Shown: piece after piece, positions 58,134 to 64,000 of the stretch | How the letters are laid out: each line of letters starts with the position of its first letter | How positions within the stretch are numbered: position 1 is the first letter of the stretch | Origin: Leptotrichia buccalis C-1013-b | GTDB lineage: Bacteria; Fusobacteriota; Fusobacteriia; Fusobacteriales; Leptotrichiaceae | Assembly: GCF_000023905.1 (NCBI RefSeq) | Contig: NC_013192.1 | Location: 434,001-498,000, forward strand | Direction of reading: 5' to 3' | DNA length: 64,000 nt | The notes under the pieces: model-generated | Databases searched by the model: none | The model's input: the letters and a program-made list of their open reading frames with translations, nothing else | What the model was told of the DNA's origin: nothing | Translations under genes and position numbers: made by a program

Positions 58134-58925
58134 ATGAATAATATAAAAGCGATATTTATGGATTTGGATGGAACAGTGCTGACAAGTGAGCATAAAGTTT
58201 CGGAAAATTTGATAAAAAAATTGAGAGAATTGGAAGAAAAGGGAGTGAAAACATTTATTGCAACTGGGAGAACCTTTATTTCTTCAAAGCCTTTTGTGGA
58301 AATGCTGGAGATAAAAAATCCAGTAATTAACTATAATGGAGGAAGAGTTACAAATCCGTTAAATAATGAAGTTATCTTTGAGAAACCTGTTGAGGCACAA
58401 GATGTTAAGGAACTTATTAAAGTTTCGAGAGAAAAGGGAATTCACTTAAATTTATATATGGATGACAAGTTATATATTGAAAATGAAACAGATGAAGGTA
58501 AAAAATATTCAGAAAGTGTCGAAATTCCATATTATGTTAAAAATTTTGATGAATTCATTGGAAAAACTTCTACAAAAGCATTATTTATTACAGAAAATTC
58601 GATTTTACTGGAGTTGAAAAAGGAGCTGGAAGAAAAATTGCCACATATAAATTTTGTATTTTCAAAGCCACATTATCTAGAATGCTTGAATAAGGAAGTA
58701 AATAAAGGACTGGCAATAAAGGAACTGTTGAAAAAATATGATATTTCTCCAGAAGAAACAATGGCATTTGGGGATCAGTGGAATGATTTGGAAATGTTGA
58801 AGTTTGTGAAATATGGGTATCTTATGGGAAATGCCACGGAAGAACTAAAACAGGAATTTTCAAAAGATAAAATAACTCTGTCAAATGATGAAGATGGGAT
58901 TTATGAAGTGATAAAGGCACTTTAG
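58134..58925 (+). CDS. HAD-superfamily Cof-type phosphatase
   Basis: 263 residues from the ATG at 58134 (GGGAAGGGA in front; a TTG 24 bp earlier is less likely). Motif I is FMDLDGTVLTS, motif II is FIATGRT, motif III lysine K in the NKGLAIKEL region, and motif IV is GDQWNDLEML. The type IIB cap domain (~85-190) identifies the Cof subfamily, which hydrolyses sugar phosphates, pyridoxal phosphate or FMN. Located 37 bp after the ParB-like gene and 34 bp before dnaE. Confidence 0.94.
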   Translation: MNNIKAIFMDLDGTVLTSEHKVSENLIKKLRELEEKGVKTFIATGRTFISSKPFVEMLEIKNPVINYNGGRVTNPLNNEVIFEKPVEAQDVKELIKVSREKGIHLNLYMDDKLYIENETDEGKKYSESVEIPYYVKNFDEFIGKTSTKALFITENSILLELKKELEEKLPHINFVFSKPHYLECLNKEVNKGLAIKELLKKYDISPEETMAFGDQWNDLEMLKFVKYGYLMGNATEELKQEFSKDKITLSNDEDGIYEVIKAL

Positions 58926-58959
58926 GTATTTTTATAAAAATAGAAATTAGGTAGAAATT

Positions 58960-61900
58960 ATGGAAAATAAATTTGTACATTTGAAATTGCATACGGAGTA
59001 TTCACTGCTTGAAGGAGTAGGGAAAATAGATGAATATGTTGAAAAGGCTAAGAAAACAGGAGTAAAAGCACTTGCAATTACTGATACTTCGATGTTTGGG
59101 GCAATCGAGTTTTTTAAGAAGTGTAAAAATGCTGGAATAAAGCCGATTATTGGACTTGAGGTGTTTCTTGACGGACTGGAGAAAGTGGGGGAATTTTCGC
59201 TTACTTTACTTGCTAAAAATCAGAATGGGTATAAAAATTTATCAAAATTGTCGTCAATTTCATATAGCAGGTTTACACGGAATAGGAATAAGATTAAGTA
59301 TGACGAATTGAAAAAATATTCGGATGACTTATATATTTTGTCGGGCGGGATAAATAGTGAAGTTGTAAAGGGTATTCTAGATTTGGAAAACACTCAGGTT
59401 AGAAGGGTTGTTGAAAAACTTGGTAAAGATTTTGGGGATAATTTTTTTATTGAAGTTCCTGCTGTGGAAAGGCTGGAAAAGGCTAGGAAAATGCTTTTTG
59501 ACATTGTGCGTAAAAATAAATTTGATAATTTTGTTATTACGAATGATGTTTATTATCCAAATCGGAAAGATGCAGTTTTGCAGAAAATCGTGGAGTCGAT
59601 AAAAGAGGGAAGCAAAATTGATACAGAAAAATCGGAAAATAGTGAAATTTTGTATGATGATCTGTATTTAAAATCTGAAAATGAAATAGAAAAAAGTTTT
59701 GAAAATAAGGAATATAGTGAATTTTATGAAACTGGAATTAATAATGTGGAAAAAATTATGGAAAACTGCAATGTTGATTTTGAGTTTCATCATTTTAAAT
59801 TTCCAAAATATTCGTTGCCGCAAAATATAAGTGAAAAGGAGTTTTTACGAAATCTAGTATTTGAGGGGCTTTTTCACAAATATTTGAAAAAATCTGTTTC
59901 AGATTCTGAAAAATTGCAGTTGGATAAAAATTTTGAGATAATTCAAAAAGAGATTGCAAAAGATGAAATTGCTGGGCAGAAATTGAAAGAAGTTAAAATT
60001 CGGGAAGAATTATTAAAGAATAATTTGGAAAATGTTTTGGAGCGTGCAGAGTATGAGCTGGAAATTATTGATAAAATGGGATACAATGGATATTTTATCA
60101 TTGTCTGGGATTTTATAAAATTCTCACGTGAAAATGGGGTTTATGTTGGGCCTGGAAGGGGTTCTGCGGCTGGGAGCATTGTTTCGTATGCCTTGAATAT
60201 TACAGAAATTGACCCGCTTGAATATAACTTGATTTTTGAACGTTTTTTGAATCCTGAACGTATTTCGATGCCTGATATTGACATAGATTTTGATCAGGAA
60301 CAGCGGGAAATTGTTATAAATTATGTGGTGAATAAATACGGGGCAGAGTATGTGGCACATATTATTACGTTTGGAACGCTAAAGGCTAGGCTTGCGATTC
60401 GTGATGTGGGACGTGTGTTAAATGTTTCGCTTGTAAAAGTCGATAAAATCGCTAAAATGATACCGTTTAATACGGAACTGAAAGATGCTCTGAACAATAT
60501 TCCTGAATTTAGGAAAATGTATGGAACTGACAGGGAAATAAAAAAGGTGATTGATTATTCGCTTAAATTGGAGGGGAAAGTGCGACACGCCTCTGTTCAT
60601 GCGGCTGGAGTCGTTATTTCCAAAGATGTGCTAAGTGATGAGATTCCGACTTATTCTGATGGGAAGACAAAGATTGTTTCGACGCAGTATCAGATGAAGG
60701 AACTGGAAGAGCTGGGAATTTTAAAAATGGATTTTCTTGGCTTGAAAAATCTCACGATTTTGCGGAAAACTGTGGAAAATATTGAGAAAAGACGAAAAAC
60801 AAAAATTGTATTAAATGATATTCCTCTAAATGATGAAAAAACGTATGAATTGCTTACAAAGGCTGATACAATGGGAGTTTTCCAATGTGAGTCGGCTGGA
60901 ATCAGAAGCCTTATGAAGAAAATGAAAATTGAAAAATTTGAGGACATAATCGCATTGCTTGCACTGTACCGTCCAGGACCTTTGCGAAGTGGAATGGTGG
61001 ATGATTTTATTAATGTGAAAAATAACAGGACTGAGATAAAATATATTGATGATTCGCTAAAATACATACTTGAGGAAACTTATGGAATAATTTTGTATCA
61101 GGAGCAGGTTATGAAAATTGTGAGTGAAATGGCAAATTATTCACTTGGAGAAGCTGATGAGCTACGGCGTGCAATTGGAAAGAAAAATCCTGAACTAATG
61201 AAGAAAAATCGTGAAAAATTTGTAACAAATGCTGAAAAAAACGGAGTTTTTTCGAAAAAGGCAAATGAAATTTATGATTTAGTGGAAAAATTTGGTGGAT
61301 ATGGATTTAATAAGTCACATTCGGCGGCTTATGCCTTGATTGTTTACTGGACAGCGTATTTTAAGGCAAATTATCCATTGGAATTTTTTGCTGCGATAAT
61401 AACAACCGAAGTGCATAATCTGGATAGATTTGTTGTTTTTGTGAATGAAGCGAAAGAAAAAGGAATTAATATATTTTTACCAGATGTGAATTTGTCTGAT
61501 TATGATTTTGAAATTGAAGAAAGTTTTGAAAATAATAACGAAATAAAAAAAATGGGAATTAGATTTGGACTATTTGCGGTAAAAGGTATTGGAGCGGCTT
61601 TAATTAATGAAATAAAAAAAGAAAGAGAAAATGGGGATTTTTCCTCTTATGAAGATTTTGTTTATCGGATGAAGCAAAATGGGATTACGAAAAAGCAGTT
61701 GGAATCGTTTATTTTATCAGGAGCTTTGGATAAATTAAACGGGAATAGATTTGAAAAATACAAGTCTATTGATAAAATTTTAGAATATAGCCAGAAAAAA
61801 TATGAATCTGAAGAGGATTTGCAAATGATTTTATTTAGTGGCGAGAAGAAATTTAAAGGTAAGTTTGAAATGGAAAAGGCTGATGAATTTCCTCAAAAAG

Positions 61901-62517
61901 TTTTGCTTGAAAATGAGAAGGAATATCTTGGAATTTATGTTTCAAGCCATCCGTTAAATGAGAAAAAAAGATTGATAAATATAATTTCCCATAATAAAAT
62001 ATCAGAAATTTCACAAAAGGAGTTAAAAAAAGTACGAATTATTGGAATAGTAAAAAATGTAAAAAAATTTGCAACACGAGCTGGAAAAGAGCCGATGGTA
62101 AAATTTGAAATGGAAGATTTTCAAAAAAACATTGAAGTTGTTTGTTTTCCAAGAGAATACGTAACTTTTGGCTATAAAATTACGGAAGGGCAGATTATGG
62201 TGCTGGAAGGAATTGTAAATTCTGAGCAAAATAAAAATACAGTTATTTTAAATAATATTTGTAACATTGAAAATCTGGAAGAAAATAAAAATCTAAAATT
62301 ATACATCTTAATTGACGAAGAAGTGAAAGAAAAAAATCAAAAACTAAAAGAAATTATTTTAAAAAATAAAGGAGATAATCAAGTATTTTTGGCATTTAAA
62401 ACGAATGAGAAAAAGGAAGTTGTGAAATTATCTAAGAAATATAATGTGAATTTGTCGCTGAAATTTATTAGGAAAGTTGCAAAATTATTTGGAATTGAGA
62501 GAATAAAATTAAGATAA
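58960..62517 (+). CDS. dnaE: DNA polymerase III subunit alpha
   Basis: Replicative DNA polymerase, 1185 residues. PHP domain at the N-terminus (HLKLHTEYSLLEGVGKIDEY), the palm with the catalytic aspartates in MPDIDIDFD (~440-448), GPGRGSAAGSIVSYAL in front of it, then fingers (ALYRPGPLRSGM) and the tandem HhH region. An OB fold lies at ~1025-1100 (VRIIGIVKNVKKFATRAGKEP). Its length and domain order are those of DnaE1/DnaE, not PolC. The PHP histidines are conserved in part, so a proofreading role is possible. No dnaQ is nearby. Confidence 0.97.
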   Translation: MENKFVHLKLHTEYSLLEGVGKIDEYVEKAKKTGVKALAITDTSMFGAIEFFKKCKNAGIKPIIGLEVFLDGLEKVGEFSLTLLAKNQNGYKNLSKLSSISYSRFTRNRNKIKYDELKKYSDDLYILSGGINSEVVKGILDLENTQVRRVVEKLGKDFGDNFFIEVPAVERLEKARKMLFDIVRKNKFDNFVITNDVYYPNRKDAVLQKIVESIKEGSKIDTEKSENSEILYDDLYLKSENEIEKSFENKEYSEFYETGINNVEKIMENCNVDFEFHHFKFPKYSLPQNISEKEFLRNLVFEGLFHKYLKKSVSDSEKLQLDKNFEIIQKEIAKDEIAGQKLKEVKIREELLKNNLENVLERAEYELEIIDKMGYNGYFIIVWDFIKFSRENGVYVGPGRGSAAGSIVSYALNITEIDPLEYNLIFERFLNPERISMPDIDIDFDQEQREIVINYVVNKYGAEYVAHIITFGTLKARLAIRDVGRVLNVSLVKVDKIAKMIPFNTELKDALNNIPEFRKMYGTDREIKKVIDYSLKLEGKVRHASVHAAGVVISKDVLSDEIPTYSDGKTKIVSTQYQMKELEELGILKMDFLGLKNLTILRKTVENIEKRRKTKIVLNDIPLNDEKTYELLTKADTMGVFQCESAGIRSLMKKMKIEKFEDIIALLALYRPGPLRSGMVDDFINVKNNRTEIKYIDDSLKYILEETYGIILYQEQVMKIVSEMANYSLGEADELRRAIGKKNPELMKKNREKFVTNAEKNGVFSKKANEIYDLVEKFGGYGFNKSHSAAYALIVYWTAYFKANYPLEFFAAIITTEVHNLDRFVVFVNEAKEKGINIFLPDVNLSDYDFEIEESFENNNEIKKMGIRFGLFAVKGIGAALINEIKKERENGDFSSYEDFVYRMKQNGITKKQLESFILSGALDKLNGNRFEKYKSIDKILEYSQKKYESEEDLQMILFSGEKKFKGKFEMEKADEFPQKVLLENEKEYLGIYVSSHPLNEKKRLINIISHNKISEISQKELKKVRIIGIVKNVKKFATRAGKEPMVKFEMEDFQKNIEVVCFPREYVTFGYKITEGQIMVLEGIVNSEQNKNTVILNNICNIENLEENKNLKLYILIDEEVKEKNQKLKEIILKNKGDNQVFLAFKTNEKKEVVKLSKKYNVNLSLKFIRKVAKLFGIERIKLR

Positions 62518-62714
62518 ATAGTTTTATAAAATAGATTTTATTATAAAAATTATGGTTAAGAAAATTTAAAAATAATTTAATTAAATAGGAATAAGTTTAA
62601 TCTTAATTTTTTTTAATGAAATTAAAATTTATATTATTGAATAGTTCTGATATATTTATTTGATTTTAAGAAGAATTAGTTATATAATAAGAAAAAATTT
62701 AAAGGAGCGAGAAG

Positions 62715-63482
62715 ATGAATTTTTTTGCAAAAAAATTGAAAAACTTTTTTTCAGTAATATTTGTTATCGCGATATTTATTACATTTACTGTTCTAACGTT
62801 TTCAGAAAATTCAGAATTTCTGGCAATTGGGAATTTAAAAATTGTACGGCAAGAGCCATTAGTAATAAAAAGGGAGGATTTAAATATTACAATTGAAAAA
62901 AATAGGACAATAAAAGTAAATAGTGTCTATACATTTGAAAACATTGGAAATTACAATGTAAAATCAACATTTATGTTTTGGCTTGATACAAATGTGGAAA
63001 AGACTGATAAAAAGGATTTTAGTAATAAAAATACAAATAATCGAGGAAAATTTGTAAAAAACATAAAATTTTTGACAGATTATAAAAAAGCACAAAGTCT
63101 GCGAGCAGTCATTAACTTTGATGAAAGTATTTATGAAAATCAGGTTACAGACAATATTCAGCGTGAATGGTTTGCCATTTCAAAAGTAATTCCATCAATG
63201 GAAGAAGGAAAAGTGGCTGTTTATTATGACTTAATAAATACTAAATTTTCAAGAAATAAAGATTTTGTGTATAGTTTTGATTTAGTGGAAAACTTTTTTA
63301 ATAAGAACAAAGCAGAAGTTTTATACGTAAATATTTATAATAAATCAGATTTAAAAATTAAGAATATAGATTTTAAAGGTTATGAATTTAAAAATATCAG
63401 TAAAAATAATAAAAAAGAGCATTACCAGCTGCTTGAAGGCGGCGTAAACTTAGATGGAAAACTTGTAATAAAATTTGAGTAG
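62715..63482 (+). CDS. Secreted DUF4424-like protein
   Basis: 255 residues. Signal peptide (FFSVIFVIAIFITFTVLTFSENS) then a beta-rich domain. The start AIGNLKIVRQEPLVIKREDL ... KVNSVYTFENIGNYNVKSTFMFWLD resembles the N-terminal part of DUF4424 proteins (a fully extracytoplasmic domain with unknown job). The C-terminal half is less clear. A GGAGCGAGAAG site supports the ATG at 62715; an overlapping frame from 62660 is a shadow. The region 62518-62714 holds no gene. Confidence 0.6.
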   Translation: MNFFAKKLKNFFSVIFVIAIFITFTVLTFSENSEFLAIGNLKIVRQEPLVIKREDLNITIEKNRTIKVNSVYTFENIGNYNVKSTFMFWLDTNVEKTDKKDFSNKNTNNRGKFVKNIKFLTDYKKAQSLRAVINFDESIYENQVTDNIQREWFAISKVIPSMEEGKVAVYYDLINTKFSRNKDFVYSFDLVENFFNKNKAEVLYVNIYNKSDLKIKNIDFKGYEFKNISKNNKKEHYQLLEGGVNLDGKLVIKFE

Positions 63483-63535
63483 ATTTTAAATTTATTTGAG
63501 ATAAAAATTAAATATAAAAAACGAAAAGAGGAAAA

Positions 63536-64000
63536 ATGAGAATTGTAGCAGGAGTACTGAAAAATAGGAGAATAAAATCAAGGGAAGGAAGAGAAACTAG
63601 ACCTACGCTAGAAAGAATAAAAGAGGCAATTTTCAGCATAATTGGAGAAAAAGTTGCAGATGCCAAATTTTTGGATTTGTATTCAGGAACTGGGAATGTT
63701 TCGTTTGAAGCACTTAGCCGTGGGGCAAAAAGAGCAATTATGATTGAGGAAGATAAGGAGGCTCTTAGAATAATTATTGAAAATGTAAATCATTTAGGCA
63801 TAGAAGAAAAATGTCGTGCCTATAAAAATGATGTTTCTCGTGCGATAGAAATTCTAGCGAGAAAAAATGAAATATTTGACATAATATTTTTGGATCCGCC
63901 TTACAAGGAAAATATTTCAACAAAAACGATTGAAAAAATATCAGAAGAAAATCTTTTGGAACGAGATGGAATTATAATTTCAGAACACAGCACGTATGAG
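63536..64000 (+). CDS. rsmD: 16S rRNA (guanine966-N2)-methyltransferase RsmD, N-terminal part
   Basis: The frame runs off the right edge after 155 residues. It begins MRIVAGVLKNRRIKSREGRETRPTLER-like (MRIVAG, then R.TLERIKEAIFSII), which is the RsmD start. The SAM-binding motif is FLDLYSGTGNVSFEAL, and the catalytic DPPY is in IIFLDPPYKE. It methylates G966 of 16S rRNA in the 30S subunit. AGAGGAAAA precedes the ATG. Confidence 0.95.
   Translation, partial: MRIVAGVLKNRRIKSREGRETRPTLERIKEAIFSIIGEKVADAKFLDLYSGTGNVSFEALSRGAKRAIMIEEDKEALRIIIENVNHLGIEEKCRAYKNDVSRAIEILARKNEIFDIIFLDPPYKENISTKTIEKISEENLLERDGIIISEHSTYE

Overview
The window is about 64 kb of very AT-rich DNA, most likely the chromosome of a Leptotrichia-like member of the Fusobacteria. 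The 16S rRNA gene reads like that group, the genes are dense and strongly A-rich on the coding strand, and the cell is clearly diderm: it carries LptD and an OmpA-type porin/peptidoglycan-binding protein. No phage, plasmid, CRISPR array or intact transposase was seen.

Layout. 0-13 kb: end of a TraX-like membrane protein, endonuclease III, a D,D-carboxypeptidase, OmpA-like protein, LptD, the KtrAB potassium uptake pair, a MarR regulator, an AI-2E-family permease, the GTPase Der and a UPF0756 membrane protein. 13-19 kb: a giant DUF4132 protein preceded by a small protein with a ubiquitin-like (beta-grasp) look. 19-24 kb: a DtxR-regulated metal ABC transporter operon with two operator boxes over its promoter. 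24-28.6 kb: BioY, SppA, SfsA and a small lysine-rich secreted peptide.

28.8-39.8 kb is the most unusual region. It is a co-directional cassette of a J-domain protein, two FHA proteins (one membrane-bound, one with a zinc ribbon), a PP2C-like/TPR membrane protein, a second PP2C-like protein without recognisable metal ligands, a eukaryotic-type Ser/Thr kinase lacking the glycine loop, a 901-residue Hsp70/actin-fold ATPase and an orphan HlyD-type adaptor. I read it as a phospho-signalling system coupled to a chaperone-like ATPase and an envelope protein. Its function is unknown and it is my main candidate for an undescribed system.

39.8-43.4 kb: a CapA-like protein followed by 2.4 kb of decayed DNA, including a clear ISAs1-family transposase pseudogene. 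43.4-48.3 kb: a complete rRNA operon (16S-23S-5S-tRNA-Asn) with a consensus promoter and processing stems. 49-52.3 kb: a mannose-type PTS (IIAB, IIC, IID, DUF956). This PTS locus is bracketed by two copies of a ~150-bp TA-flanked MITE, the second of which sits in a decayed reading frame. 52.9-64 kb: tRNA-Thr, a DUF2207-type protein, cysteine desulfurase, a metallophosphoesterase, a ParB-like-fold protein, a HAD phosphatase, DnaE, a DUF4424-like secreted protein and the start of RsmD.

Besides the MITEs, an approximately 100-bp partly palindromic intergenic repeat occurs at least six times (about 7.1, 19.1, 19.2, 30.9, 34.8 and 41.0 kb). Two of these copies lie inside the kinase/FHA cassette. 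All functions are inferred by reading motifs. No database search was run.
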